Part shown: piece after piece, positions 1 through 9,048 of the stretch
Position numbering within the stretch: the first letter of the stretch is position 1
Layout: every line of letters starts with the position of its first letter
Origin: Saccharothrix sp. S26
GTDB lineage: Bacteria; Actinomycetota; Actinomycetes; Mycobacteriales; Pseudonocardiaceae
Length of the DNA: 64,000 bases
Direction: 5' to 3'
Assembly (NCBI RefSeq): GCF_021390395.1
Contig: NZ_JAJUWT010000002.1
Location: 310,001-374,000, forward strand
Position numbers and translations under genes: made by a program
The notes under the pieces: generated by a model
What the model saw: the letters and a program-made list of their open reading frames with translations, nothing else
Databases searched by the model: none
Told to the model about the DNA's origin: nothing

Positions 1-66
1 ACCCTCGCGAGGCTCGCCAAGCGGGAGAGCATCGTGAAGTTCGTTGCTTTGGAGGCAGCGCAATGA
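1..66 (+). CDS. C-terminal end of an unidentified upstream protein (partial)
   Basis: Reading frame 1 is open from the window start and gives 21 residues ending in LEAAQ before a TGA at 64-66. The stop overlaps the ATG of the next gene at 63-65 (ATGA), so the two are translationally coupled and the operon begins upstream of the window. Too little is left to name a family. Its position as the first member of a biosynthetic operon makes it a likely enzyme of the same pathway. Confidence 0.6.
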   Translation, partial: TLARLAKRESIVKFVALEAAQ

Positions 67-1118
67 CCGTACTGATGTCCGGGGGCACCGGCTTCCTCGG
101 CCTGGCGGTGCTCCGCAGGCTGCGCGAGCCCGTCGTCGCGGTGATCCGCGGCCGGGACTTCGAGCAGCGCGGCCGGTCCCTCGCCCGCCGCAGCGGCGCC
201 GAGGTCGAGGCGGTGGAGGGGGACCTGAGGCTGCCGAACTGGGGCCTGACCGATCGCCAGGTCGACGACCTGCGCGGACGTGTGCGCGTCGTGCTCAACG
301 TCGCGGGCGACGTGGCGTGGTCGGCACCGTGGTCGCGACTCGCCAAGATCAACATTGACGGCGCGGAGCAGGGTGCGGAACTGGCCCGCAGGCTCGGCGC
401 GAAGCTCGTGCACGCCGGTTCGCTCTACGTCGGCTACGAGTCCGGCGACGAGGTCGGCGAGGTCCTCCTGGAGGAGAAGGAGAAGCTCACCAAGTACGAG
501 CGCAGCAAGCTGCGCGGCGAGTGGGCCGTGGCCCGCGCCGCACGCAAGTACGACGTGCCGTCGGTGATCGCGCGCATCCCCGCGCTGTCCGGCGACCTCG
601 ACCCCGTGTCCGGCGAGGGTGGCAGCGGTGCCAAGAAGGTCCCGCTCGCCAGGCTGATCACCAGCGGCTGGTTCAAGGTCCTGCCGTACAGCACGGGTGC
701 CCGCCTCGACGTCTGCCCGCGCGACCTCGTCGCCGCGAGGCTCGTCGAGCTCGTCGACGGCACCCAGCAGGACCTGGTCGACGTGCACAACATCGGGCAG
801 GCGGCGGCCGCGCCGTTCGTCGAGTCGTTCATCCGCGAGGCGTCGGTCGCGGCGCAACGCGAACCGCAGTCGTTCCCGCGCCCGGTGCGGATGCCCCCGA
901 ACTGGCTCAAGGCGATCTCGCTGCAGGCGGACCGGCTCGACGAGCACCCGCGCAACGCCGCGGTGATCGGCCTGCGGTACTTCGCCTCCCGGACCGTCTA
1001 CACCGGAACGGGCCTGGGCCGCGAGGTCTCCGTGCGCAGCCTGGTGAAGACGCTGGGCATGCCGCTGCACGACGATCCGCCGAAGATCGGCAGTTACTAC
1101 GCGGGGTGGCCTGCATGA
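63..1118 (+). CDS. NAD(P)-dependent reductase/epimerase, extended SDR, fatty-acyl-reductase-like
   Basis: A 351-residue protein with an N-terminal Rossmann dinucleotide motif GGTGFLG at residues 7-13, a Ser near residue 120 and a YxxxK pair at Tyr145/Lys149, the classical SDR catalytic set. The layout (NAD site at the very N terminus, then a variable C-terminal substrate lobe) fits the male-sterility/thioester-reductase/epimerase branch. It probably reduces or epimerises a pathway intermediate. The start ATG overlaps the stop of the upstream frame, and the stop overlaps the next start (ATGA at 1115-1118), so it is mid-operon. A second SDR of similar build follows directly; the two may act in sequence. 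The substrate cannot be read from the sequence. Confidence 0.85.
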   Translation: MTVLMSGGTGFLGLAVLRRLREPVVAVIRGRDFEQRGRSLARRSGAEVEAVEGDLRLPNWGLTDRQVDDLRGRVRVVLNVAGDVAWSAPWSRLAKINIDGAEQGAELARRLGAKLVHAGSLYVGYESGDEVGEVLLEEKEKLTKYERSKLRGEWAVARAARKYDVPSVIARIPALSGDLDPVSGEGGSGAKKVPLARLITSGWFKVLPYSTGARLDVCPRDLVAARLVELVDGTQQDLVDVHNIGQAAAAPFVESFIREASVAAQREPQSFPRPVRMPPNWLKAISLQADRLDEHPRNAAVIGLRYFASRTVYTGTGLGREVSVRSLVKTLGMPLHDDPPKIGSYYAGWPA

Positions 1119-2116
1119 GCGTCCTGATCGTTGGAGCCGGTGGCCACCTCGGATCGGCGCTCGCCGAGTCCGCGGCCGGCCACGACCTCGAGGTGCACGG
1201 CCTCGTGCGCAGGCCGGCCCCGCACATCGAGTCCTACGCCAAGGTGCACGTGGGTGACGCGCGCCGGGCCGGTCTCGGCTTGGCCGAGGACGAGGCCTCG
1301 TCGCTCGCCGCCGAGGTCACCTCGATCGTCGTCGCGACCGGCGGGTTCAACCTGTCGATCTCGCTGTCGGACGCCCAGGCGGAGCACGTAGTACCGCTGC
1401 GTGGCGTGCTGAGGTTCGCCCAGGCGTGCCCGAACCTGCGCAACGTCGTGCTGGTGTCCAGCCTGCTCGCCGTCGGTGACGTGAAGCAGCGGCTGCGCAG
1501 CGACCTGATCCCGGACACCATGCGGCACCGCAACTTCTACGAGTGGGCGAAGCTGCACGGCGAGAAGCTCGCGAAGGCGTCCGGCCTGCCGGTCGACATC
1601 GTGCGCGCCGGCCACGTCGTCGCCACGCAGGACGGTGCGGACCGCTCGGCGCCACCGCAGGCGTTGTTCGAACTGCTGCGGCTGCTCGCGGGCGGCTGGC
1701 CGCTGCCGGTGGTCGGGTCCAACCGCTACTGGTCGTGCCCGCTGGACTTCGCGACCCAGGTGATCGTGGACCGGGTGCGGTTCGGCACCGGTGGGTCGTC
1801 GGTGTGGGCGGTCGACCCCAAGTCGCCGACCTACGCGGAGATCTTCGACCTGATCAACGCGAGGTTCGGCGTGCGGGCCAAGCGGATCCGCAGCGCGAGG
1901 CTCGCCCGCGCCATCGGCGCGATCGTCCGGCCGAGCTGGCTCGACCTGCCGATGGAGCGCGAGGTCTTCGACTACTGCAACGCCGTGTGGGACCTCGAGC
2001 TGCGCTGCCTCGACGAGTTGCTCGAGACGGGCAGGGTCACCGCACCCGCCGACAGGAGCTACCTCGTGGAGGCGCTCGACTACGAATTCTCTCGACTGCG
2101 GGAGCGTCTGCCGTGA
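1115..2116 (+). CDS. NAD(P)-dependent epimerase/dehydratase-like SDR
   Basis: A 333-residue extended SDR. The dinucleotide motif GAGGHLG lies at residues 7-13, Ser115/Ser116 and Tyr142/Lys146 (YEWAK) supply the catalytic set, and the C-terminal third forms a variable substrate lobe. ATG at 1115 was chosen because it overlaps the previous stop; a longer frame opens upstream but would overlap the first SDR almost completely. Its own stop at 2114-2116 overlaps the GTG of the next gene. It is probably a paralogue of its neighbour that acts on the same or the next intermediate in the cluster. Confidence 0.85.
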   Translation: MSVLIVGAGGHLGSALAESAAGHDLEVHGLVRRPAPHIESYAKVHVGDARRAGLGLAEDEASSLAAEVTSIVVATGGFNLSISLSDAQAEHVVPLRGVLRFAQACPNLRNVVLVSSLLAVGDVKQRLRSDLIPDTMRHRNFYEWAKLHGEKLAKASGLPVDIVRAGHVVATQDGADRSAPPQALFELLRLLAGGWPLPVVGSNRYWSCPLDFATQVIVDRVRFGTGGSSVWAVDPKSPTYAEIFDLINARFGVRAKRIRSARLARAIGAIVRPSWLDLPMEREVFDYCNAVWDLELRCLDELLETGRVTAPADRSYLVEALDYEFSRLRERLP

Positions 2117-3609
2117 CCACTCTTCCGAGCTTCTCGCTCGACACGCCGTTCACCGACCGCAACTCGGTGCACAGCGGCCACAACTTCCGCGAGGTCGCTC
2201 CGGAACTGCTGTCACCGCTCACCTGGTCGATCATCGGCGCGGGCATGGAGCAGGGCTTCCGCGCCGCTGCCGACAAGTTCGGCCGCGAACGCCCCCGCGG
2301 CGCGCGTCCGCACTTCGTGAGCTACTTCGGCTTCCGACCGTTCTTCAACATGACGACGGTCGAGCGGCTCGCGGACGAACTGCCGCTGGTGGCTCCCGAG
2401 GACATCTGGGAGTTGCTGCTCGGTGGCCCGGCACCGGACGTGAAGCGGGAGAAGCGCCCGAGCCAGTTGCACCGGCTGAGCAGGCTCGCGGGCGGGCTCA
2501 AGTTCTTGGCCTCCAACGCCGAGGCGTTCGGCCGCGCGCACGCCGACCTCGCCGCCGCCGAGCAGGCCACGATGGACGCCGTCGAATCCGGCGGCGCCTG
2601 GCAGAGCGGTGTCGCGGTCGAGGCGGCCATCCGCGCGGGACGGTCGGCGTGGGCGCTGCACATCCGCACGACCTGCGTCGCGTTCGTCGCGTCGGCGGCC
2701 GCCAAGCGGATCCTGCAGACGCAGTACGACGAGGGCACCGCGCTGGAGCTGTTGCGCGCCAGCGCGCACCGCGAGGACGACGGTCAGAACAGCAGTGCCG
2801 GTGCCGGCGCGCTGACCGTGGACCTCGACCGGATGAACAACTACGAGGTCGCCGATGCGACCCCGGCGTTCGCCCGGTTCGGTTCGGCCAGCCTCTCGTC
2901 CGCCGCGTCGCTGCTGCGGGCCAAGCCCGCCCAGGCCAGGCCCGAGGTCGTGCCCGACCACGTCGGCGTGCCGTTCGGCACCGCTCTCGGCCCCGTCTAC
3001 GAGCGCATGGTCAAGTTCATGGGCCTCGGGCTGGGGGAGCGGGAGAAGTCCAAGGAGATCGGGCTGCGGGCGCTGCACTGCACCCGCGTCCTGCTCGACC
3101 GCGGTGCGTTCGGCGCGGAGCCCGAGGAGGCCGCGATGCTCGGCGTGCACGAGCTCCGGTCGGCCGGCTCCGTGGAGCGCAAGCGGCTCGCCGCCCAGCG
3201 CTCCGAGGAGCTCGCCGAGGCGGCCGCGCTCGACTACCCGACCGACCTGCACCACCAGAGCCGCGGCCTGACCGAGGCACGGCGTCCCCGCCGCACGGCG
3301 GCGGACACCGGCACCGCGCTCGCCCCCGGCTGGGCCGAGGGCACGCTGGTGCGGGAAAGCGACGGTGAAGAGGGCCGCATCGTCGTCGGGGACCGCGTCG
3401 ACGGCAACTACGTCCTCGCAGTGCTGCCCGACGGCGTGGTGAGCAAGTACGGCAGCGTGCTCTCGCACGTCGCCATCGTCTGCCGCGAGCTCGGCATCCC
3501 CTTCGTGGCAGGGGTCTCCGTGCCCGACGTCGACCTCGGCAAGCACGCCGTGGTCGACGGGTGGACCGGGGCCGTCACGATCTCGCGGGCGCAGCAGGCG
3601 GCGAGCTGA
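2113..3609 (+). CDS. PEP-utilising enzyme-like protein with swivelling phosphohistidine domain, no ATP-grasp domain
   Basis: A 498-residue protein starting at GTG 2113 (GTGA overlap). The C-terminal 80 residues match the mobile phosphohistidine domain of PEP synthase, PPDK and rifampin phosphotransferase: a GSVLSHVAIVCRELGIPFVAG block with the swivelling histidine at about residue 452. Near the N terminus, residues 31-39 (ELLSPLTWS) resemble the start of the substrate-binding domain of rifampin phosphotransferase. The ATP-grasp domain that normally charges the histidine is absent, and the length is about 300 residues shorter than complete enzymes. Either an ATP-grasp partner is encoded elsewhere, possibly upstream of the window, or the fold has been reused. 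A role in phosphoryl activation of a pathway intermediate is inference. Confidence 0.75.
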   Translation: MTTLPSFSLDTPFTDRNSVHSGHNFREVAPELLSPLTWSIIGAGMEQGFRAAADKFGRERPRGARPHFVSYFGFRPFFNMTTVERLADELPLVAPEDIWELLLGGPAPDVKREKRPSQLHRLSRLAGGLKFLASNAEAFGRAHADLAAAEQATMDAVESGGAWQSGVAVEAAIRAGRSAWALHIRTTCVAFVASAAAKRILQTQYDEGTALELLRASAHREDDGQNSSAGAGALTVDLDRMNNYEVADATPAFARFGSASLSSAASLLRAKPAQARPEVVPDHVGVPFGTALGPVYERMVKFMGLGLGEREKSKEIGLRALHCTRVLLDRGAFGAEPEEAAMLGVHELRSAGSVERKRLAAQRSEELAEAAALDYPTDLHHQSRGLTEARRPRRTAADTGTALAPGWAEGTLVRESDGEEGRIVVGDRVDGNYVLAVLPDGVVSKYGSVLSHVAIVCRELGIPFVAGVSVPDVDLGKHAVVDGWTGAVTISRAQQAAS

Positions 3610-3632
3610 TCATGCCGACCCCGAGGACCGCC

Positions 3633-4052
3633 TCACCGCTGCCTGATCCCGCGGTGCACCGCGCCGGTCACCAGGACGTACACCGAGTGCTTGGCGAAGT
3701 CGAGCGCGAGGGCGGACGGCCTGGTGCGGTGCCCGCGCTTGGCGCGCAGCAACAGCCGCCACGGCAACCAGACCACGGCGAGGTGGGCGGCCTCGGCGCG
3801 CCAGCCGCTCAGGCCGCGCCGCTCGAGCAGCCCGCGGGCGACACCGCCCCAGGCGCCGTAGCCCCAGTGCAGCGCGAAGTTCAGCGGGCCGCGGGGCCGC
3901 ACCTCGGCGCCCGTGGTGAGCGCGGCGGCGACCGTCACCGGCTGCACGGACTCGTGGTGGTCGGCGGCGCGAGCCTTCAACGCCCTGCTGAGCAACGTGT
4001 AGCCGGCGGTGCCCGCCAGTCCGGCGGCGGCGGCGCGGAGGTGTTGGTTCAC
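3633..4052 (-). CDS. Small predicted membrane-associated protein, function unknown
   Basis: A 139-residue protein from a GTG start, read against the direction of the surrounding operon. It has an N-terminal Ala/Gly-rich hydrophobic stretch (residues 5-22), a central GYGAWGG segment and a further hydrophobic segment around 95-105, with many Arg residues. I do not recognise a family. Actinomycetes often carry such small DUF1440-like inner-membrane proteins, but that match is weak. Its start faces the UbiA gene at 4136, so an 83-base divergent promoter region lies between them. Confidence 0.6.
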   Translation of the reverse strand: MNQHLRAAAAGLAGTAGYTLLSRALKARAADHHESVQPVTVAAALTTGAEVRPRGPLNFALHWGYGAWGGVARGLLERRGLSGWRAEAAHLAVVWLPWRLLLRAKRGHRTRPSALALDFAKHSVYVLVTGAVHRGIRQR

Positions 4053-4135
4053 GAGACCGACTGTAGGCCGGGAAGGCGCCGTCGGACCGGCACAAGTGCG
4101 GGCATGGGAATGCTCTTGCGGAAAGGACCGGTACG

Positions 4136-5068
4136 ATGACGACCTCGTCAGCCGTGTTGTCCCCGGCGCAACGGGTCGGGGCGTTCGCGAGACTCGGCAA
4201 GGCGAGCCTGTTCGAGATCTGGCTCGGCCCGGTGCTCGCCTGGTCGCTGGTGATCGGCACAGGAGTGCTCGACGTGCGGTCGAGCCTGCTGTGCCTGCTG
4301 TTCTTCGCGGCCATCGCGGTCGGCATGTGGGCGACCCACGCGTTCGACGACATCACCGGCTTCAAGGACGGCAGCGACCTGCGCAACTACGCGCCGGAAC
4401 GCAACCGCAGCCAGGTCAAACCGCTGGTGCACGGGCACCTCACCGTGCGGCAGGCGCAGACCTTCGCGTTCGTCACCGCGGGGCTCGCCGTGGCCTGCAT
4501 CGTCGGGTTCGCCGTGGTGGCCGACTTCCGGCCATGGTGGGCGTTCGTCGGCGGCCTCGGCGTCGTGGTGCTCGGCGCACAGTACTCGGCCGGCATCAAC
4601 TTCAGCTACCGGATCGTCGGTGGCGGCGAAACCCTGACCGGCGTGACGCTCGCGGCCAGCGTGTGGCTGCCGTACGCCGCGTCGTTGCAGCGGCTCGACG
4701 CGGTCGCGGTCGTGCAGGGGATCCTGTTCGGCACCTGGCTCGTGCAGGTCCTGATCTGCTCCAACAGCGCCGACGCCGAGGACGACCGCAAGGTCGGGCG
4801 GCGGACGGTCGCGGCACTGACCTCCGTGCGGGGCAACAAGGTCTTCGTGGCGGTCGTCTTCTGCTCCACGTGGCTGCTGACCATCGGCGCCGTCGCGTTC
4901 GGTGTCATGAGTCACTGGGCGGTAGTCGCCCTCCTGCCCGCCTGGGCGTTCCAGTTCTACGTGCTGCGCAACGGGCTGCGGGGCCAGTGGCGCAACAAGC
5001 GCAACTACGGCTTCTTCGCCCTGCGCCTCGCCGTTCTCGGGTTGGTGGTCGTGAATGTCCTCGCATGA
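4136..5068 (+). CDS. UbiA-family polyprenyl transferase
   Basis: A 310-residue integral membrane protein with about eight hydrophobic segments. Both metal-diphosphate motifs of the UbiA superfamily are visible: Asp71/Asp72...Asp78 in the first (HAFDDITGFKDG) and Asp213/Asp217 in the second (SADAEDD). Members move a prenyl group from a prenyl diphosphate to an aromatic or other acceptor inside the membrane. The start ATG has an AAAGGA ribosome site about 10 bases upstream. The last 14 bases overlap the following FAD monooxygenase gene. In this cluster it probably prenylates the product or builds a membrane-anchored precursor; donor and acceptor are unknown. Confidence 0.88.
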   Translation: MTTSSAVLSPAQRVGAFARLGKASLFEIWLGPVLAWSLVIGTGVLDVRSSLLCLLFFAAIAVGMWATHAFDDITGFKDGSDLRNYAPERNRSQVKPLVHGHLTVRQAQTFAFVTAGLAVACIVGFAVVADFRPWWAFVGGLGVVVLGAQYSAGINFSYRIVGGGETLTGVTLAASVWLPYAASLQRLDAVAVVQGILFGTWLVQVLICSNSADAEDDRKVGRRTVAALTSVRGNKVFVAVVFCSTWLLTIGAVAFGVMSHWAVVALLPAWAFQFYVLRNGLRGQWRNKRNYGFFALRLAVLGLVVVNVLA

Positions 5069-6473
5069 CCCGGATGTCGTCATCGTCGGAGCCAGGATCG
5101 CGGGCGCCTCGCTCGCCATCCACCTCGCCCGTGCCGGCGTGTCCGTCATGCTCGTCGACCGGGTGAAGTTCCCGAGCGACACGCTGTCCACCCACCTGAT
5201 CCAGGTCAGTGGCGTGCGGTGCATGCAGAAGCTCGGCATCCTCGACGACCTCGTGAGCACCGGGGCGCCGTTCCTGACGGCGATGCGCCCGATCTACGAC
5301 GGGATCAGCCTCGACTCGGTGGTCAAGGCGCACGAGGACTGGCCGCCCGGTGGCATCAGCATCAGCCGCAACCTCCTGGACAAGTTCCTCGTCGACATCG
5401 CCGAGAAGGAGGGCGTTGACGTCCGGCTGCGCACCTCGCTCGTCGGCGTGCTGAAGGACGCGGGTGGCCGGGTCAGCGGTGTCCAGCTCAAGTCGGCGGG
5501 CGCCACCGAGGTCGTGGCGACGACGTTGCTGGTCGGCGCGGACGGCCGCAACTCCAAGGTGAGCGACCTGGTCGGCGCCCGCACCTACAACGTCACCGAG
5601 AACCAGCGGTTCGTGTACTGGGCGGACTACGAGGGCGCTGTCGAGGAGGGCCCCGCCGCCGTGCACCACTACCGCACCGGCCCCGACTTGACGCTCGGCT
5701 TCCAGTCCGACAGCGACAGGTTCACCGTCATGGTGTCACCCGGTCTCGAGCACTTCGCCGCGTTCAAGCGCAGGCTGCCCGAAAGCTACGACGAGGCGGT
5801 GGCCGCGTGCGTGCCGCTGCGGCCGTTCCTGGCCCGGGCCAGGCGCGTCAGCTCGCTCGTCGGCACCGCCTACGTGCCCGGCTACTTCCGTGAGTCGGCC
5901 GGCCCCGGCTGGGCGCTCGTCGGTGACTCCGGGCACTTCAAGGACCCGACGGTCGGACAGGGCATCTCGGACGCGTTGCGGCAGGCCGAACGCATGGCGG
6001 CGGACCTGTCCGCGGTCGACTTCCGTGACACCGCCGCCGTGGACAAGGCCATGCGCGCGTGGTGGAAGTGGCGCGACCGGGACGCGACCCCGATGTACTG
6101 GCTCGCCTGGGACCTCGCGAAGGCGGGCGACATGGACCCCTTGGAGCGCGAGATGCTGCGCTGCATCGCGGCGGACGACCGGGTGCGGCAGATGTTCATC
6201 GACGAGGTGCTCTCGCACCGCGCGTCCCCGTACGCCGTGCTCACACCGGGCCTGATGCTCAAGGCGGCTCGGCTCCTGGTGCGCGACCGGCGGTTCACGG
6301 TGCCGCGGGTGCTGGGGATCGTCGCGAAGCGGATCGGCATGGAGATCGAACGCCAGTACCTGATGCGGCGGCCGAAGTACGCCCCGCTGCCCAAACCCGC
6401 GGGAGGCGCGGCCGCAGCGCGGTCCGGCGGAGAGGTGTGGGCAGGGGACCTGAAGCAGGAGGAGACATCATGA
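5055..6473 (+). CDS. FAD-dependent monooxygenase / geranylgeranyl-reductase-like oxidoreductase
   Basis: A 472-residue flavoprotein. The N-terminal FAD-binding fingerprint is VVIVGARIAGASLA (residues 8-21; the second Gly is replaced by Arg, as is usual in this branch), the middle motif is GADGRNS (161-167), and the ribityl-binding motif GDSGHFKDPTVGQG starts at residue 290. This is the group A aromatic hydroxylase/halogenase/prenyl-reductase fold. Relatives hydroxylate aromatic polyketides or reduce prenyl double bonds; both would suit the upstream UbiA prenyltransferase, whose gene it overlaps by 14 bases. The stop overlaps the start of the P450 gene (ATGA at 6470). The C-terminal 60 residues are basic and Ala/Gly-rich. 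Confidence 0.88.
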   Translation: MSSHDPDVVIVGARIAGASLAIHLARAGVSVMLVDRVKFPSDTLSTHLIQVSGVRCMQKLGILDDLVSTGAPFLTAMRPIYDGISLDSVVKAHEDWPPGGISISRNLLDKFLVDIAEKEGVDVRLRTSLVGVLKDAGGRVSGVQLKSAGATEVVATTLLVGADGRNSKVSDLVGARTYNVTENQRFVYWADYEGAVEEGPAAVHHYRTGPDLTLGFQSDSDRFTVMVSPGLEHFAAFKRRLPESYDEAVAACVPLRPFLARARRVSSLVGTAYVPGYFRESAGPGWALVGDSGHFKDPTVGQGISDALRQAERMAADLSAVDFRDTAAVDKAMRAWWKWRDRDATPMYWLAWDLAKAGDMDPLEREMLRCIAADDRVRQMFIDEVLSHRASPYAVLTPGLMLKAARLLVRDRRFTVPRVLGIVAKRIGMEIERQYLMRRPKYAPLPKPAGGAAAARSGGEVWAGDLKQEETS

Positions 6474-7684
6474 GCGCGGTGGTGGAGACGGTCGACTTCG
6501 ACCTGACCGACCCGGAGTTCCGGAAGAACCCGTACCCCAAGTACCAGGAGCTGCGGGAGAACCACCGGATCTTCTGGCACGAGGGCTTCAACGCGTACGT
6601 CGTCCCGCGCTACGACGACGTGGTCGAGGTGCTCAAGAGCAGCAAGTGGCACGTGCGGCCGGGGTCGAACTTCCTGGAGCGCCAGCACGCGGCCAACGAG
6701 ACCGTCGACCAGATCATGCAGGGCTTCTACTACTTCCTCGACGACCCGGCGCACCGCCGGTTGCGCAGCATCGTCTCGACGACGTTCACGCCGCGCATCG
6801 TGACGAACTTCCGCGGTCGCATCGAGCAGATCGCGAACGAGCTGCTGGACGCCTCGCTCGGCACCCGCGGCGAGATGGAGTTCATGAGCGACCTCGCCTA
6901 CCCGATGACGATCAGGGTGGTCACCGAGATCCTCGGCGCGAGTACCCCGGAGGACCAGAAGTTCTTCTACGACAAGGGCTGGGCGCTCGCGGGCCTGCTC
7001 GAGTGGGACGCGCCGAGCGAGCGGGTGAACCTCGCGGGCGAGTCGATGCTGGAGATCAGCAACCGGTTCGTCGACATCCTCGAGTCGAGGCTCGACCAGC
7101 CGCGCAACGACCTCGTCAGCGCGCTGATCCAGGCGCACGCCGAGGGACGCGCGTCGGACAGCTTCGAGATCATCTTCATGTGCGTGCTGCTGGTGACGGT
7201 CGGCTACGAGACGACCATGAACCACCTGGCCAACGGCGTGCACTCGCTGCTGACCAACCGCGACCAGTTCGAGCGGTTGCGGCGCGAGCCGGGCATCGTC
7301 TCCGGTGCGGTCGACGAGCTGCTGCGCCACGAGGCGCCCGTGCAGGTCACCGCCCGCAAGGCGATGGAGGACATCGACGTCGCGGGCACGACGATCCGCA
7401 AGGGCGAGATGGTCGTGGTGCTGCTCGGCGGGTCGAACCGCGACCCCGGCGTCTTCCCCGAGCCCGACCGCCTCGACCTGACCCGCGCCAACGCCAACCG
7501 GCACATGACGTTCGCACACGGCCCGCACTTCTGCCTGGGCGCCGCGCTCGCCAAGACCGAGGCGGAGATCGTGTTCTCCGCGCTGGCGAAGAGGTTCCCG
7601 GACGTCCGCATCGGTGGTGAACCGGTGTGGCGCGACACGGCGATCCTCCGTTCCCTCGACAAGCTCCCGCTCACGCTGGGATGA
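6470..7684 (+). CDS. Cytochrome P450
   Basis: A 404-residue soluble bacterial P450. The I-helix oxygen-activation motif reads VGYETT (244-249), the K-helix ExxR is Glu283-Arg286, and the haem-binding loop FAHGPHFCLG carries the cysteine ligand at residue 355. Length and motif spacing are normal. The start ATG overlaps the flavoprotein stop, so the two oxidative enzymes are translationally coupled and are probably consecutive tailoring steps. No redox partner gene is present in the window, so ferredoxin and reductase must come from elsewhere. Confidence 0.93.
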   Translation: MSAVVETVDFDLTDPEFRKNPYPKYQELRENHRIFWHEGFNAYVVPRYDDVVEVLKSSKWHVRPGSNFLERQHAANETVDQIMQGFYYFLDDPAHRRLRSIVSTTFTPRIVTNFRGRIEQIANELLDASLGTRGEMEFMSDLAYPMTIRVVTEILGASTPEDQKFFYDKGWALAGLLEWDAPSERVNLAGESMLEISNRFVDILESRLDQPRNDLVSALIQAHAEGRASDSFEIIFMCVLLVTVGYETTMNHLANGVHSLLTNRDQFERLRREPGIVSGAVDELLRHEAPVQVTARKAMEDIDVAGTTIRKGEMVVVLLGGSNRDPGVFPEPDRLDLTRANANRHMTFAHGPHFCLGAALAKTEAEIVFSALAKRFPDVRIGGEPVWRDTAILRSLDKLPLTLG

Positions 7685-7694
7685 AAGGCTGACA

Positions 7695-8423
7695 GTGTCT
7701 GCTTCTGGGTCAAAGATCACGGCGCGTGAGCTGAAGCTGGGCGGCTGGCTCGCGATCGGGGGCACGGTCCTCTCCGTCGTCGTCAACATGCTGCACCCGC
7801 ACCAGGACGTGCCCACCGAACCGTTCATGAAGGAGGTGCACGAGTCCGGCAACCTGTGGATCCCGCTGCACCTGGGCATCTCGATCGCGGTGGTGCTCGA
7901 CATGTTCGCGATGCTCGCGATCGGCAGGACGCTCAAGCACGTCGACCGGCCCGACCTCGTCCGCTACGCCAACGGCTCGGCGATCCTCTCGGCCGCCGTG
8001 ATGATCGTGCTGATGGGCGTCGACGGCTTCACCACCAAGCACATCGCGGACTTCTACGTCGCCGCCGACGAGGCCGGCAAAGCCGCGGCGTACCCGGTGG
8101 CGTACTTGATCCTGTTGCTGCTGCTGGCGATGCTCGGTCTGTGGTACGCGCTGTTCTTCGGCGTCGCGATGCCGCTGTACTCGCTCGCGATGCTGCGCGA
8201 CGCGTTCTACCCGCGCTGGATCGGCATGCTCGGCGTGACCGCGGGACTCGGCGGCCTCGTCACCGGTTGCCTGATCTACCTGCTGGGGTCGTCGTTCCTG
8301 GTGACCACGCTGATGTTCCTGCTGTTCTCGATGCTCGGGTTCGTGTGGCTGTTCGCTGCCGGTGTGCGCCAGGTGCGCGCGGCCGCAGAAAGCCCGGTCG
8401 CTCCCTCGGCGGTGAGGGGGTGA
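7695..8423 (+). CDS. Multi-pass membrane protein, function unknown
   Basis: A 242-residue protein from GTG 7695, 10 bases after the P450 stop. Five or six hydrophobic helices can be seen (about residues 16-34, 54-74, 90-110, 133-158, 173-193, 196-220), with charged loops holding conserved-looking His and Asp residues. No catalytic motif is recognisable. The stop overlaps the next start (GTGA at 8420-8423). It resembles the DUF4386-type membrane proteins sometimes found in actinomycete clusters; that assignment is weak. It could act with the membrane prenyltransferase or in export. Confidence 0.7.
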   Translation: MSASGSKITARELKLGGWLAIGGTVLSVVVNMLHPHQDVPTEPFMKEVHESGNLWIPLHLGISIAVVLDMFAMLAIGRTLKHVDRPDLVRYANGSAILSAAVMIVLMGVDGFTTKHIADFYVAADEAGKAAAYPVAYLILLLLLAMLGLWYALFFGVAMPLYSLAMLRDAFYPRWIGMLGVTAGLGGLVTGCLIYLLGSSFLVTTLMFLLFSMLGFVWLFAAGVRQVRAAAESPVAPSAVRG

Positions 8424-8932
8424 CCACCGTGACCGATCCCGCGATCGCCGTGGTGAAGCGGCTCTACGAGGCGTACAACCGGCACGACATCGACGGCGTG
8501 CTCGCGTGCTGGCACCCCGACGGCGTGGAGTTCCTGCCGCTCAAGGGCGAGATGCGGGCCAAGACCGAGCTCGGCCCGCACCTGCGGTCGTTCTACGGCG
8601 CGTTTCCCGACGCGCGGACGACGATCGACGCCATCGTCTCCGACAGCGCCGGGCGGGTGGCCGTCCAGGTCACCCTGGCCGGCACCTTCACCGGTGGGAA
8701 GTTCAACGGGCTCAGCGCCAACGGTCGGCCGTGGACCGCCCGGATGGCCGAGTTCTTCACCGTCGAGAACGGTCTCATCACCCGGATGGACGCTTATATG
8801 GACAGCATGGACCTCGCACAGCAGTTGCAACTGCTGCCGCCGCCCGGAAGCATTGTCGAGAAGATCATGACGGGCGCGTTCAACCTCAAGGTGGCGGTGT
8901 CGGCGAAGCGCTCCGGGAAGCGCGGAACCTAA
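8420..8932 (+). CDS. SnoaL-like / NTF2-fold polyketide cyclase-type protein
   Basis: A 170-residue protein from GTG 8420. The opening (VVKRLYEAYNRHDIDGVLACWHPD, split here as helix then strand) and the later GRPWTARMAEFFTVENGLI strand pattern are typical of the SnoaL-like NTF2 fold, which includes aldol cyclases and hydroxylases of aromatic polyketide pathways as well as many uncharacterised proteins. Residues 1-130 cover the fold; the C-terminal 40 residues are basic and may be a tail. It is the last gene of the first coupled block. Cyclisation of an intermediate is plausible but not shown. Confidence 0.75.
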   Translation: MTTVTDPAIAVVKRLYEAYNRHDIDGVLACWHPDGVEFLPLKGEMRAKTELGPHLRSFYGAFPDARTTIDAIVSDSAGRVAVQVTLAGTFTGGKFNGLSANGRPWTARMAEFFTVENGLITRMDAYMDSMDLAQQLQLLPPPGSIVEKIMTGAFNLKVAVSAKRSGKRGT

Positions 8933-9008
8933 CTGCGTATATGGCTGTGGGAGCGCATTTCGGGCTGGAGTCGTGGCGGCGGTGGCCGGTAGCGTCGTCA
9001 ACTGACTA

Positions 9009-9022
9009 CTGATCACGATCAG
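9009..9022. promoter_or_regulatory. Candidate TetR-type operator upstream of the MMPL exporter
   Basis: Perfect inverted repeat CTGATC-AC-GATCAG, 27 bases before the GTG of the exporter gene. It shares the CTGA-N6-TCAG layout with the palindrome upstream of the cluster tetR gene at 15201-15214, which suggests the same regulator binds both. Inference from pattern only. Confidence 0.4.
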
Positions 9023-9048
9023 GCCAGGCAGGGGAGCGGCTGAGTCAC

